Shown piece after piece: positions 36,563 through 49,821 of a stretch of DNA of 64,000 nucleotides. The notes under the pieces are model-generated. The model saw nothing but the letters and a program-made list of their open reading frames with translations. It was not told the origin of the DNA and searched no databases. This DNA comes from Microplitis mediator (lineage: Eukaryota; Arthropoda; Insecta; Hymenoptera; Braconidae). The stretch's first letter is position 1. Each line of letters starts with the position of its first letter. Made by a program: the position numbers and the translations under genes. The stretch is from assembly GCF_029852145.1 (NCBI RefSeq), contig NC_079971.1:25074563-25138562 (forward strand), read 5' to 3'.

Positions 36563-37236
36563 TAAGTACCCACATCAATATAATATTATTTACCGACTAT
36601 CAATCAATTTAACCGTTAATTGATTATTAATATGGCAGCCATTTTGTTTAACAAAAAAACTTTGTCTGAATATATCGATGTGGGTACTCAAACGATAGGG
36701 CATTGTCTCTAGAATGTACTCACATCATCGATGACACGCCTCATTTTGTCCAAAAAAAATTTTGAAAAAAAAAATTTCCAAATTTTTGTTTTATTCAAAA
36801 TAATACAATATTTGAATAGTCCATAAAATTTCTCGTAAGATGAGTACCCACATCAATATATTATTATTTACCGACCATCAATCAATTTAACCGTTAATTG
36901 ATTATTAATATGGCAGCCATTTTGTTTAACAAAAAAACTTTGTCTGAATATATCGATGTGGGTACTCAAACCAGAGGGCATTGTCTCTAGAATTCACCCA
37001 CGTCATCGATCATACGCTTTATTTTATCCGAAAAAAATTTTTAAAAAAAAAAAATTTCGAAATTTTTTTTTTCTTCAAACTAATACAATATTTGAATAGT
37101 CCATGAAATTTCCCGTAAAATGAGTACCCACATCAATATACTGCGATAAGTACATCACTCCATCCGTCATATATTTTCGAAGCACACATTCTTGAAATAT
37201 ATCATACTTATCAAAATATATCGATGTGGGTACTCA
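36563..37236. repeat. Palindromic GTACCCACATCAATATA repeats, copies 4-6
   Basis: Copies at 36563-36690, 36841-36968 and 37121-37236, just 3' of the dpy-19 gene. Copies 4 and 5 are almost identical inside, including ATGGCAGCCATTTTG, and are offset by 278 bp, so they are a tandem duplication. Copy 6 keeps the arms but has an unrelated interior. Each is preceded by AAATTTC(C/T)CGT. Confidence 0.8.
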
Positions 37237-37239
37237 ATC

Positions 37240-38540
37240 AAGAGAGAATTTAATCCCGAAATCAACTCTCATATTTTTTTCCCGCTCAAAAAAAAATTCC
37301 TCATATTTTTATCGTAAATTAATATCCGATCTCAGACTTATTCAATAATTCATATGACGTAATCTACATATTACTTATTTAAAGTCAATAAAATTTTTTT
37401 AGTCTAAAAAAAATAAATTGAAGTCGCGGTAAAAATTAGCGAGTGAAAGCGTAACAAAATATTTATCTCAGAAATATAAGAAGGCTCAACATATATATAT
37501 GTTTATAAGTACACATATATAATACATGTTATATATGGCATTAACAAGAACTCGATCAAGACTTCTTCATGTTAAAATACTATATATATAATAATCAAAT
37601 CGACAGTTGACTTAACTCGCGCTCCGTAAGCCCAGACATTTATTTCCGTGTAGGAAATAAAACAGAATGACTTTTCATCACGAAAAAAAAAAAATCTACA
37701 CTACACTCTAGACTTTACAATCCACACTCAGTACATTCGAGTAACAAGTGAAGTAATGAGTTAAGTCTCCACACTCTTACTCGCGGAATTTATTTTTAAA
37801 AAAACGCGGAATGAGGAAACTCGCGGCTTCAACGAAATTTTTCAAATTATCTATTTTTTAATTAATTTATTTTTTCAGCAGTTAATTAAATAATTGGAAT
37901 GAATTTTAATTAATATACACATCAGAGATCTGGTGAATCAGTCAATAAATTAATAGACCAATCAATCATCAATTGATCGACTAATTTTTTTTTTAAAGAA
38001 GATTTAATTAATTGAATAAATAAATGAAGTTAAGATGTTATTTAATTACTGAGACGTTAATCTCAATCCCTGTCACTTAAGATTCTGCTGCGGTATCGGA
38101 TATCAGCTCTAGTAGGCAAAAAAAAAAGTTGTAGGAACGTGAACCTTAATGACTTACGACTTATCTGAAAGGTGAGAGTTGCAATAAATGTAATACATGC
38201 TTTGAATTCTTATATTATATTGTATATATATGATAGTAATAGAAATAGTAATAGTATACTTTGTTGCTATAATGAAAGAAAGTAATTGATATGAAGAAAA
38301 ATATTCAGTGAATTTTATTAAAAACTGGGGCAAAGTTAATTAATTTTAATGGCTAGGCATTGAAGTGAAGTTCAGTGAAGTTGAATTTTCATATATCTTG
38401 ATATTCTTTTAACTTTCGTAGGTCTAGAAATTTTTTAGAGCTCAGTATGGAAAAATGGCAGAGAAAGGGAGTTGGAAAAAAAATTACTGAGACCATGGAA
38501 AAATTACCTTGTAGACATGATAAATTTTCTATGGGTTGAG
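37240..38540. other. No gene seen
   Basis: AT-rich sequence with AATTAATT runs and TA-rich patches. No splice-bounded open frame was recognised on either strand. Confidence 0.4.
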
Positions 38541-39780
38541 AAAGTTCTTGGAAAAATTGTTACGCTGACATGAAAATTTTTTATATGCATTAATAAAATC
38601 TGAAAAAATTACTATGCTGCCACGGAAATTTTTCCATGCGTTAATCAATGCATAGAAACCCCGAATATATTGGCATGGTAATTTTTCCATGCATTGATAT
38701 ATGCATGGAAATTTTTACTATGCATTGATATGCGATATTCAGAAAATTACCATGCCGCCTTACGCAAAATTAGTACATTGACGTAAAAATTGTTTCCATG
38801 CGATATGACGTCATAGGAAATTCTTTGGTCGTGACATGGTAATTTTTTCCATGCATTGTCATGGTCAGTAGAAAAATTACCACATTGACGTGAAAATTTT
38901 TCCCATGCGAAAAAAGTCACAGGAAAATTTTATGCCCTACATGGTAAATTTTCCCATGCGATACCAAGGTCACTGGAAAATTTCTGCCATGTGTAGTAAT
39001 TTTTTCCATGCATTAGACTAGTCATTGGAAGAATTACGATAGTCACATGGTAATTATTCTTACGCACCAATAAAGTATGAAAAATCTCCTATCGTAACGT
39101 GTTAATTTTTTCCATGCATTAGCATATCCCGTAGAAAATCTAATTATATAAAAAATTACTCCATTGACGTAAAAATTGTTCCCATGCGATATGACGTCAT
39201 AGGAAAAACTTTGGTCGTGAGACGGTAATTTTTTCCATACATTGTCATGGTCAGTAGAAAAATTACTAGGTCACCATACGAAAAATTACCACACTGACGT
39301 GAAAATTTTTCCCATGCGGTATCAAGGTCACAGGAAAATTTCTGCCATGTGTAGTAATTTTTTCCACGCATAAGACTAGTCATTAGAAAAATTACGATAG
39401 TCACATGGTAATTATTCTCGCGCATCATTAAGGTGTAAAAAATCTCCTATCGTGGCATGGTAATTTTTTTTAGGCATTAGTATATCCCATAGAAAATCTA
39501 ATTATATCAAAAATTACTACATCGACCTAAAAATGATTCCCATGCGCTATCAAGGTCTGCTGCCGTGACACAGTAATTTTTACTATACATTAGACTAGTC
39601 ATCGAAAAGAATACTGTGTCAATAAGGAACAATGATCATGTTGACGTATAACTTTTCCTCATTCCTCAGAAAAATTACTATGTCAACACAGAAAAAATTA
39701 CTGTGCTCTAGTGATTTTTTCCACGCGTGACAGTAATTTTTCCTCACAGTAAAAATTTTTCTCATACACCAATTGAATAA
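38540..39780. repeat. Degenerate repeat block of CATGGTAATTTTTCCATGCATT words
   Basis: Dozens of short partly palindromic words (CCATGCATTGATATG, CATGGTAATTTTTTCCATGC). A larger segment containing CCATGCGATATGACGTCATA is repeated at a 386-bp offset (about 38781 and 39167). The open minus-strand frames here repeat the same words and are not coding. Confidence 0.75.
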
Positions 39781-41270
39781 AGTCGTGATTCTTCCCAAAA
39801 AAATCTCAATATTTTTCAAAATCACCCAAATTTACTCCCATAGAAAATTTACTACTCAAAAACCATGAAATTTTCCCATGTAAAAATCTACTATTTTCAA
39901 CTTTCTTCCGCAATGACCCCCGAGAAAAAGTCTACTTTTTCTCTACATGTCATCTAATTTAATTTTTCGTTTTCCAGACGAAGCCTTAGGATATTCCTGC
40001 ACCCGAAGCCTAGTATTATTTCACACACTCTGAAAAGCCGATAGTCATACACTAATTTCATTACAACCACACACACACACATGGGTTTTTAACATTCCCC
40101 ACTGCTTTCTACAGGTTTTAACACATTCTATACTCGCCGTACTCACATCATAATGTAATGCAATGCAATGTAAGCTGGTATGGGGACTAGAGAGCAACTA
40201 TACCCGTTGTTTTCAGTCTGTCTTGTACTCTCCTGACCCAAATGAATCCTACCGTCAGTCAGTCCTCGTTCGGGCTTCTTCGTGTTCTGTTCCTTTCTAT
40301 TTTAAAAACAACACAATATTATTTATTTATGTTTCATATTTATAAATATATATAAATATATACATTTTTTAGTGCAGTGATTTTTCAAAAAATTTTTTTT
40401 ACATTTTTGTTAAACTGATTCTTCTTTTTTATCCGATAAATATTTTTTAAAAATGTGAAGTTCAAAGTTTAAATAAATTAAATTTATAATTTAAGAGCAA
40501 TGTGTTACGTTTTAAATTAAATTTGTAAGCGCAGCTGCGTCGAGTATAAGAGAAAATAAAGTGCGTAACTTATATATATGTATATATAAATTGTGAAGGC
40601 TTTAAATACACTAGTTTGTAGTAATATGTCGAAACCACATGCGGAAATAAGAAAAATTTTTTAAGAGTGAAAACAAAAAAGAAAAATTTTTGATTGCGGG
40701 AAAAAAATTTTTTTTACTGGGGATTTAAATGTTTGAAGGAATTAAGGGTTTGAAGAAGTGATGGTAGAAACTATGAGATCTTGTCTTGGGAATAATTAAT
40801 TTTAATTAGAGCACGTGTGATTTTTTTCACGGATATGTAACGCGATGTCGCTGCGCTTCACGGTGTTAATTATTTACAAAAGACATTGACATTTAAAACA
40901 GTAAGTATTTGGATAGAGATTTTAAATTTTTATTTATATGTATATATATTATGTGCACTGCGTTCTACTTATTTTAATAATTTTTCTTGATCCACTTACT
41001 TTATTTTTTTTCTATTTTATTTTATTATTTTCCGTAAATTATATTTTTCGATCGACTAGAACAAATTTATTCTAGTGACATGATTTCTCTTTCTTGAAAA
41101 TTTAAAAAATTCTAATGAGTGTAGTCATTTAAGTTTAAAATTTTTATTGCCATTGTAAGTTTTAATTTTTTTAGAAAAATTTAGTAAAAAAATTTTTGAG
41201 GGGAAAGATTTTTTTTTGATTATATATCTTTAAATTTGAATAGAAACTAAACTATCATAGATATGGGAAA
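39781..41270. other. No gene seen
   Basis: AT-rich DNA with a short (AC)n run at about 40068-40082. A 60-codon frame at 40163-40345 lacks supporting features. This could hold regulatory DNA or an untranslated exon, but nothing shows it. Confidence 0.35.
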
Positions 41271-41760
41271 ATTGATATGAGTAGTTTTTGTAGGAAATTT
41301 AATTTTCTATAAAAAAGGTCCTTATTACCAATTACGTAAATCCAATAATTAAGGAGCTAGATTCAAAAATTCATAAAAAGTTTTCAAAAGTATCCCTAAA
41401 TTTTTGATTATACATTTCAAAATAAAAATTCTGCTCCAAATATTAAAGATATCACAAAATTGATCAGAACCAATCTTGTAGCAATTAAAATTTCCTACAA
41501 AAAAAGTTCTTATCATCATTTACCTAAATCCAGTAATTAAGGAGCTAGACTCAAAAATTCACAAAAAGTTTCCAAAAGTTTCTCTAAATTTTTTATTATA
41601 CATTTTAAAATCAAAATTCTGCTTCAAATATCGAAGATATGACAAAAATGATCAGGAACAATTTTGTAGGAAATTAAATTTTCTACTAAAAAGACTCTTA
41701 TCAATTATTACGTAAATCTAATAGTTTACTCAGAATTTGAATTTGAACTCCAAGATCGTG
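41270..41760. repeat. Tandem repeat, period about 188 bp, palindromic core
   Basis: Core words TTTTTGTAGGAAATTTAATT, CTTGTAGCAATTAAAATTTC and TTTTGTAGGAAATTAAATTT recur at 41291, 41480 and 41667 (189, 187 bp). Each is followed by TTCTAC/TCCTAC, forming a short inverted repeat. Confidence 0.75.
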
Positions 41761-42393
41761 GATTTTTTTTTATATTCCAAAATAAAATTATAACGCAGTA
41801 ATAAAAAACTATGGTATCAATATTCCAGGCCTTGAACTGCAGTTTGCATTGTATAATGCACATTTATATATAATATATATACCAATGCGAGGGCGTTGGG
41901 TTTATTAAAGTGACCTCTGAATAATTAGCCGCGAGTCCACAGGAACAGGATTAATGTCTCTACTACTCTTTTACTATATATTTTTTTTTTTATAGCGTAG
42001 GATAGTATAGTGAGTAGAGTAGTTCATATATACTACCGTCTGTGTATATAATAATGTAATTCGCGCTTATTCACGACCGCGGATTGTCCCGTGTATTATC
42101 TCAATCAAGTTAACTCTCGTAGTTAATTCTTGTTTTCAGTACCGCTGTCTCTCTCAGCTCTCTTACCTCTCGCTCTCGCACATGACGACTAACTCGGTCA
42201 TGAGAATAACTTTATAATTGTAATTGTACATTTTATACATATTTACAGATATGTTCGTACAGATCTAGCGGGTCTTCATCCTTATAGACATTCCGTCAAT
42301 TTTTTTTTTTTTTAATTATTTATTTATTTACTTGTTAACAAGATAGAAAAGTTTACGGTAAATTTATTTAGAAATACTTCGTATTTATAGGAC

Positions 42394-42532
42394 AGAGTGG
42401 GGTAAAATGAGATGCCATTTATTACAAAAAAAAATATTTTGCCAGCTTAGAAATGGTCGTAATTTTCGGGGTGACCAACTCACCCCTCACTTGTTCTAGA
42501 GACAATAAAAATTTACAATTTTACCCCACTCT
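42394..42532. mobile_element. Short TIR element with AGAGTGGGGTAAAAT ends
   Basis: AGAGTGGGGTAAAAT (42394-42408) and its inverse near 42518-42532 bound a 139-bp segment. It is similar in style to the GGGGCAGAGCGGCC element at 47049. The surrounding 41760-43250 holds no recognised gene, although 42060-42210 is a GC-richer, pyrimidine-rich patch. Confidence 0.5.
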
Positions 42533-43259
42533 CCCTCAATAAAAATTAAAAATGCGGTAATTAATAAATATACATTTTATTAATTATCTGTGGCGAAATT
42601 TTTCATCTGAGAATCTTATATTATATATATATATATATATATAATGGTAAGATTAAAGATCCGGTATAGTGTAGGAGTTATCATTCCTAGTAAAATTGTA
42701 GAGTTTTTAAAATATGATTGAACTTTAAGGTCATAATTATTAATTATAATTATAAATATTTAAAAGAATAAACGCGTTATTGCTACAATTTATTAACAAT
42801 AACAATAATACAGGTAACTGTTAATTAACTCAGGGCTCTGTGAACAGCAGTAACTTTAATTTCTTTTTTATTATTGTTTTGTTCTGTGTTATAAATAAAT
42901 TTTATAAACATGGGAATTAATTATTGAATCGAATGTCGAGTTCGAGGAGAGAGTAATTAATGCGTGAATTTTTTTTTTATAAAGGAAATGAATTTTTTAA
43001 AATTCAAATAGTACTGCGTTAATAAATCTAGTCGGCGGAATTAAAAAATTCAATAGATTTAATTAATTTATTTAATCAGTGAAAGTGAGGGCTTTTTTTT
43101 ATTTAATTTATCAGTTATGTAATTAGATTAATTGAACAGATATCGCTGCAGTAATTAGACACAAGACATAAGACAATTTGTTTGATTAATGTGTGATTAG
43201 ATGATTATTTATATCGGAATTTTAATTAATTTCAGTTGATCAGATTTGAAATCATTCGG

Positions 43260-43800
43260 TGTTTTTAATATTGCGGCTAAACTATTGAAGTTAAGCAAAA
43301 AGTTATTAGGGCCAATTTTGTAGGGCATTCAATTTCCTATTAAATTGTCAAAAACTTTTTTTTTATATTTCCAATTCCCGAGTCAAAATTTTGAATTTTA
43401 ATTCAAAATAAAAATTGCGATTTAAATAAAAATCATTTTTTATTTCTTTAAATTAAAATTACATCGAAACTATGGAGTTTACATAAATTTTTACTTTTGT
43501 CTTTTTTGTAGAAAATTTAATTTCCTACAAAATTGGTCTAAAGCATTTTTATCATATCTCAATAAATTTACCCGCAAATCAAAATCAAAGTTTCCCAAAA
43601 AAAATTTATGACTAAAATGACATCTTTCCTTAAACTCAAAATATTTCCCATAATATCAAAGTTACAAAAAAGTTTAAGAGATCCTTTTTTACAGGAAATT
43701 TAATTTCCTACAAGATCATTTCTATCCATTTTTCCCCTATCTCTACTACTTTTTCCACAATCACAAGATTTCCACCAAAAACTCCAAAATTTCCCAACTA
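43260..43800. repeat. Tandem repeat, period about 185 bp, palindromic core
   Basis: Core words at 43321, 43509 and 43691 (188, 182 bp), for example TTTTGTAGAAAATTTAATTT followed by CCTACAAAATTGG. They belong to the same family as the 41270 array. Confidence 0.7.
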
Positions 43801-45030
43801 GACCTTCAAGCCCGAAATGTAAAATAAATAAATTACCGTAACTAAAAAAAACTTACAGTCATCCATTGAAAAAAAAAAACTATCAAATTATTTGTAATAA
43901 CCCCAGCCCACGTGCCATCTAAATTAAAATTTTTTCCCGCTACAAAAAAATTGATTAGTAAAGAAAAAAAAAGTAAATATTTTTATGACACGTTTACCTA
44001 CATTCTCTATTATAAATATAATATCGCAATGTCTTATATATAGTTATAATAAGTATAAAGCAAAAGGTGCAGCCGTAACGATAATAAACTTAACTCTAGA
44101 GTCTACACTACGAATCTACTAGTATAGTAGTGCGTTTAGTTCCCACGCACTATGATGCCCATCCTCTATTTCAAGACATTACTTTACTTCATCACAGCCT
44201 CCACTTATCGACATGTATGTTATTATAATAAAAACAATAATAATAATAAATAGTAATCTCCATTGTCCACAAGCATGACAATAAGAATCTTTAAGCCTTT
44301 TGTTCTTTGTCCGGATAATTTTTTAAATCTTCTGTTTGATGGATAAATAAATCATAGATGTAGATATGTACAGTACATAAAGTACACAGGAGTGTACAGG
44401 ATTTATTTGATATTAAACTGTTGAATCGAGTAGTAAATATGATGGATATACTAGTGTAGTTGTTGGCCTACAATACTCAAGACCGCGGATTAAGCGGACT
44501 GACGGGATGGAGGAGGCGTGTCGGTCGATTAACTTGGAATGTCTGGAGATGTGGAGCTGATCAAGGTCATAAAAATCTTGTTGTTGATATTGTATAGGTA
44601 TAGGTACAGGCTCTAATCGATTTACATTTATTATTTTTAGAAATTTTCATTTTTTTATGGCAACTTGTTAATTACTAGAATCTGGTGAAAATGGATATAG
44701 AAATTTCGCTGGAAATTAAATTTTATGCAGGTCTGGAAATTTAATAGTGAAGAAGAAATTTATAGTTTTTACTTAGAAAAAATTTTTTTTTGGAGTTTAA
44801 TTGAAATTGTGGGTAAAATATTGGAGGTATGATGAAAATTATGAGGAATGATTTTGTAGGAAATTTAATTTTCTACAAGAAAGGTATCAATAATTTTTTT
44901 TGTAAATTCAATAGTTTAATCAGAATTTTGAATTCTTAAAGGAAATGTGAATCAAATGAAATTTTCCTCTCCACCATATTTATCTTGTCTCCCAAAAAAA
45001 TTTTCTCTTAGTTTTAAGTCTTGATGCAAG
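43801..45030. other. No gene seen; one isolated palindromic-core repeat unit
   Basis: A single unit of the TTTTGTAGGAAATTTAATTT family lies at about 44820-44940. A GC-richer patch at 44460-44560 has no open frame I can support. Confidence 0.35.
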
Positions 45031-45250
45031 CCAGCAGCAGCGGGATTAGTTCGGTGCTCGCCACTAGATCGCGTCCGCAGCTTGTAGTGTCCCTGGTAAG
45101 AAACTTATTTCAGAGTTATTATATTTCTAACGAAGCGTTTATGGGACGGGTGCAACTCTAATATTCAATAGAGTGACCACAGTCTTTTTTGATGGTAATA
45201 TATTTGGTATTACGTTAAGACATTAATGTTTTCTTGAATACTTATTTTCG
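45030..45250 (+). repeat. Diverged interspersed repeat (copy at 61685-61910)
   Basis: Shares GTTCGGTGCTCGCCACTAGA, TGTCCCTGGT, TATTTCAGAGTT, AGAGTGACCA and GACATTAATGTTTTCTTGAA, in the same order and similar spacing, with the second copy. It is GC-richer than its surroundings. No box A/B promoter was recognised. Confidence 0.55.
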
Positions 45251-45725
45251 ATATATATAAAAATAAAAATTTTTTTTTACTTCATACTTATTTATATATT
45301 TTTCTCATTCAATTTAATTTCAAATGATTCAAATCATTTTTATTTTTAATTGATATCTATTTACAATTAAAAATTTATTTAAATCCATAATCATTAGGTT
45401 TAAATATATGGATTATTAACCTCGAACAAATATATATTTTTTCTAAGTGAATATATTTTTCTGTGTCTAAGTAATATTTATTAGAGTTAATGTAATAATT
45501 TTTTGCTTTAATATTTGAGTTTGATGGAACTATAAAATAATTTAGTTGTCTATTTAATAAATATTTTCTTAACTTTAGCAAATGATTTTATTATTTTAAA
45601 AAGAAATATTAATGTCAACCAAATAGATTGTGTTGACGTTAATCCAAGTTGTTCCAAATATATTTTAGTTTAACAAAATTTGACAAAACTGATTTAATTG
45701 TTCGAAGTGAAATTTTTTTTCTCAG

Positions 45726-45990
45726 TGTAGGGAATTTAATTTTCTACAAAAAAGGTATCAATAATTTTTTTTGTAAATTCAATAGTTTAATCAGAATTTT
45801 GAATTAACGGATATAAATTAAAGTATAATTTTCAACAGGGAATCAAAATTTTTTTTCGGAGTTCAAATCGAAATTGTGGATGAAGTATTGGAGATATGAT
45901 AAAAATGACAATGAATGATTTTATAGAAAATTAAATTTGCTACAAAAAACGTATCAATAATTTTTTTCCAAAGTTCAATATTTCAATCAT
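45726..45990. repeat. Palindromic-core repeat, two units about 185 bp apart
   Basis: TAGGGAATTTAATTTTCTAC at about 45726 and TATAGAAAATTAAATTTGCT at about 45911, each followed by ACAAAAAA(G/C)GTATCAATAA. Confidence 0.6.
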
Positions 45991-46323
45991 AATTTCGAGT
46001 CTAAGTAATTTATGTCGAATTTATTTTTGATTCAATGGATAAATTTTTTTTTATTGATCGATGAAATAAAATAATGAAGGAGTAAGAGAACAGTTACTTG
46101 GTCATGAAGTAATTTTGAATAAAAGTATTTAAAAAAAAAAAATTTTACAAGTATTTTTGACAATTACTATTCAGTCATTGTTACGTTTATGGAGTTGCGA
46201 CTTGTATGGATAAGTAATTTATTAGAACAGCAATAAATTAGTGTGTGTATATAATAGTGATGTAGGCAGAGAGTAGATGCTCGATGAGATTGTCAGCGTG
46301 AGATTAAACGCGCAAATACTTAC

Positions 46324-46416
46324 GGGATATGCTTGGATAAATCCAATAACGGAGAACCAGTTGTTGTCCTGTCTTTCTAGTGTACCCAAGTGACCCACTT
46401 TGACCCAGGTCATTTG
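46324..46416 (-). CDS. Candidate isolated coding exon, 31 codons, unknown
   Basis: On the minus strand, TTTAGCAG and GTAAGTATTT bound a 93-nt open segment reading QMTWVKVGHLGTLERQDN and then WFSVIGFIQAYP, phase 0-0. The borders look like real splice sites and the composition is coding-like in an otherwise AT-rich desert. No neighbouring exon was found and I recognise no family. A second frame is also open, so chance is possible. Confidence 0.28.
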
Positions 46417-47048
46417 CTGCTAAAGCTATAAGTACCACTCGCGATGGTTATGCGTAACCTGGGCTAAAATACTTTCTAGGATAATAATAATTCACATCAG
46501 GTCATTTATATTTCCTATACTCATTTTCAGAAAATCTCACATTTACTTAAATAACTCCTAAAGTATCAAGTCTACGTGAAAAATCATTCTTACTTTTTTT
46601 ACAGAAAATTTTATCCTCTACAAATTCACATCTCATCATTTTTCTCGTATCTCGTCTCCTTTGCCCAGAATTTAAATTTCACGATCAGACAAATTGAAAA
46701 AATTTTTTTTTTCCCGCGAAAAATCTTCAAATTTTCAAATTCGATTTCCGACCAATCTATCGAAGATACGGAAAAAATGTAAGAGACCAAAGTTGCAGGA
46801 AATTAAATTTTCTATAAAAAAGGATTCCGTAAATTTGGGCGTAAAATTGATATTTAGCTTGCAAATTATAATTTTTATGTAAAGTAAAAAAATTTATAAA
46901 AACTTATGAAATAATAAAAATATAATAAATCAAGAGAAAGTTTATCAATGAATATTTGATGAGAAAAGGTGATGATGTTGCTTTTGATGGCCCAGATGTC
47001 TTTGTTTTCACATGAGTGAGATAAAACAGTTTATTATTATCTTATATA

Positions 47049-47816
47049 GGGGAGGGTGGGGCAGAGCGGCCCCCCTAAGCCAATTATTATTTTTTGTGGC
47101 TTTCAACCATAAGATCACTTTACTTTTGTCCTATTTCGAACAAATTTATGGACATTTTGCCAAAATTCTGAAAAAAAATTTTTTTTTTTTGTGGGGCAGA
47201 GCGGCCTCCCTCCAAAAAGTGATAAAAAAAATTTTTTTTTTCGTTTTTTTTTTTTTAAATTGTTTTCATCATTAAGAATGTATTTCTTTCTCTTGCCAAC
47301 TATTTTTGGTTTTATATTACTCGAAAAAAATTTTTTAAAGCGTAAAAAATCGTTCACTCTCGATTACCTTAATTACTAATTGTTATTTAATAAAAAAAAA
47401 AATCAATTCTATAATTTTACTTTATTTCAAAAATTTATCAACTAAAAAAAAAAATTTAATTTTTATAAAGTTTTAGTGACCAAATTTGCCTCTTACATAG
47501 AGAAACGGCCGAAAAATATGAAAAAATAATTTTTTCGGAAGTTTCGGCTGGTCCATTTTACCCCAGGTGTTATGCGTAGGGATAGAAATGTGGAATTATG
47601 ATAATTTTTTTTTAATTTGACGATAAAAATATGAAAAAATCACTTTTTCAAAATTGTGGGCTTGTCCATTTTGCCCCAAATGTCATGCGTAGGGGTAAAA
47701 ATGCGCAAACATATCGGATTTATAGTAATTAGTCGAAAAAAAAAAAATTTTTTTTTTGGTCAAAATTTCAGGGGGGCCGCTCTGCCCCATGGGGGCCGCT
47801 CTGCCCCACCCTCCCC
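47049..47816. mobile_element. TIR element with GGGGAGGGTGGGGCAGAGCG ends, TA target
   Basis: The left end matches the inverse of the right end over more than 25 bp, and TA flanks both sides. Inner copies of the GGGGCAGAGCGGCC word lie near 47193 (direct) and 47775 (inverted). Two copies of a TGTCATGCGTAGGG-like phrase lie near 47570 and 47685. No transposase: it is a non-autonomous element, probably of a TA-targeting superfamily. Confidence 0.75.
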
Positions 47817-47819
47817 TAC

Positions 47820-49580
47820 ATACAAGGTCAGAAAATTTCTCGGCTCCACGGTTGAGTGGGATTGAAAGTTGCACAACTAAAATACAATTACTTGGACAAA
47901 AGTAACTTCGTACATAAAAAACAGACGAAAAATTTTAAATATATATGTTTTTTTTTTATATTGATATCACTAGATCTCCTTTTTCTATTCAAATTAATAT
48001 TCGAAAAGTGGCGCGCGAAAAATTAATCAACGATTAAAGAGACTGGGAACTGGATTTTTATCCCTTATATTATGAATATAAATTATATATAAAAAAAAAT
48101 GCGTTTCATATTTGGTCAGCTAGAAAAGAAAAAATTCAACAAGTTCTATAATTATTTATTATATTTTTTTTTGAGCCTCATTTATATCCGTGGGCTGCGG
48201 ACTTAAAAGAATATTCTTCTTCCGGGCATTGATCTTTACAAATAATAATAATAACAATATATAACTGTGCACATGGTGCCAAAACAGTACATACATAGAC
48301 ACGTTCCGAGAAAAATTTAAACAGATATCTTAAATTTAATAGAAAAAAAAAATGATAATTCCATATATATTTAAATACATAACGTGAATACGTAATTTCA
48401 ATTGTTTAAAACGGAACTCAAAAGGTCTTAGTCTAAAGCCAAAGAACCGCTTGGGTCTCAGGTCTCACAGAAAAGACCGTGGAATGTCGAGTGCGTGATC
48501 ACGTTACGAGAAAGTGCGCCAGTCTTAAAAATGAAAAATTGTGGGAAAGATCAAACGACTTTTGTCACTATTTATTTAAATTACATCCAAACTACTGAGT
48601 CTAGGTGAAAACTCCTCAGGAACTTTCTTGTAGAAAATTAAATTTCCTACAAATTGTTTCCTCATAAATTTTTCTGTAAACCCATAACTTTATGAGTTAT
48701 TTAAATTTTGACGAAACTCCAAATCGTACCAAAAATAGATTCAAGTTTACATGAAACATTTAAATACAAATAACATCTGAAATATTGAGTTTAGGTAAAA
48801 AGTCAAAAGGATCTTTTTTGTAGATAAGGAAATTTGCTATAAAATTGATCCTTATCAATTTTAACATAAACTCAGTAGCTTACGAGTTATTTAAATTACA
48901 GTATAAGTACCCATTTAAATAAAAAAAATTTTTTATTTATAAAAATAAAAAAAAAAAATAAATGTCTGTAAATAGCAGTCGTTGACTAGAAAGTTGCTCA
49001 AGTCTTCATGACAGAGACTAAACCTCAACATAAAGTTGCATCAAAAGAGTATAAAAATATTAAGTCTCAGTAACACGATGAGAAACATTTAAATGTCTCT
49101 TATGACATTTATTGGCATATCAACTCTTCAACCTTACAATATAATACCTTTACTTCACAATTTTAACATTATTCTATACACACGAACATCAAAACAGCTT
49201 AAGAAGTCGTGACCGAGATCAAAGGATTTAACGTTCACCCGCTTTTAATAAATTTTCGAACACAATTAAACTTAAATAACAAAATAAATATTTAAACACT
49301 CAGTAAATTTATTAAAATGTATGTAAAGTTTAACAAAACAGTAATTATGCTCGAACAAGTGGAAATTTTAATTTATATATAAATATATAGGCGGTGGAAA
49401 AAAATGAGATCTTTTTTTACAAAGAAAAATTTTTTTGGTAATTTTTAGAAAAATACTAGAAAAGTATGGGGTAAGTTGAACATATCGAGTAGTGTGACCA
49501 TTTTAGAATTTTTACTGCAAGTGAAAATAGCAAATAGTGCGCGTACAAAAAAAGGGACTAATTTTGAAATTCTAAAGAAA
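47820..49580. other. No gene seen; two palindromic-core repeat units
   Basis: Two units about 190 bp apart (about 48631 and 48821) contain TTGTAGAAAATTAAATTTCC and TTGTAGATAAGGAAATTTGC. The rest is AT-rich without exons. Confidence 0.4.
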
Positions 49581-49589
49581 ATTGAAAAC

Positions 49590-49777
49590 AAAACAAAATA
49601 ATTTTGATAGTGAACACAAAAGAATTTTTTTTGGTCAAAATTTTGAAATTTTTGTACTATTTCGAGTGACCAACTTCCCCCATGTTTTTTCTCGAGAGTG
49701 AATTAGTAAGCAGTTGCAAAAAAAAATTTATTAAAAAATGGTGGCTCATTTTGCCCCACAGAAAAAATTTTGTATAA

Positions 49778-49821
<44 letters not shown>

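Noticed and set aside
39156..39825. Minus-strand frames of 68-90 codons
   Set aside because: They translate the CATGGTAA repeat block, and residues repeat with the DNA words.
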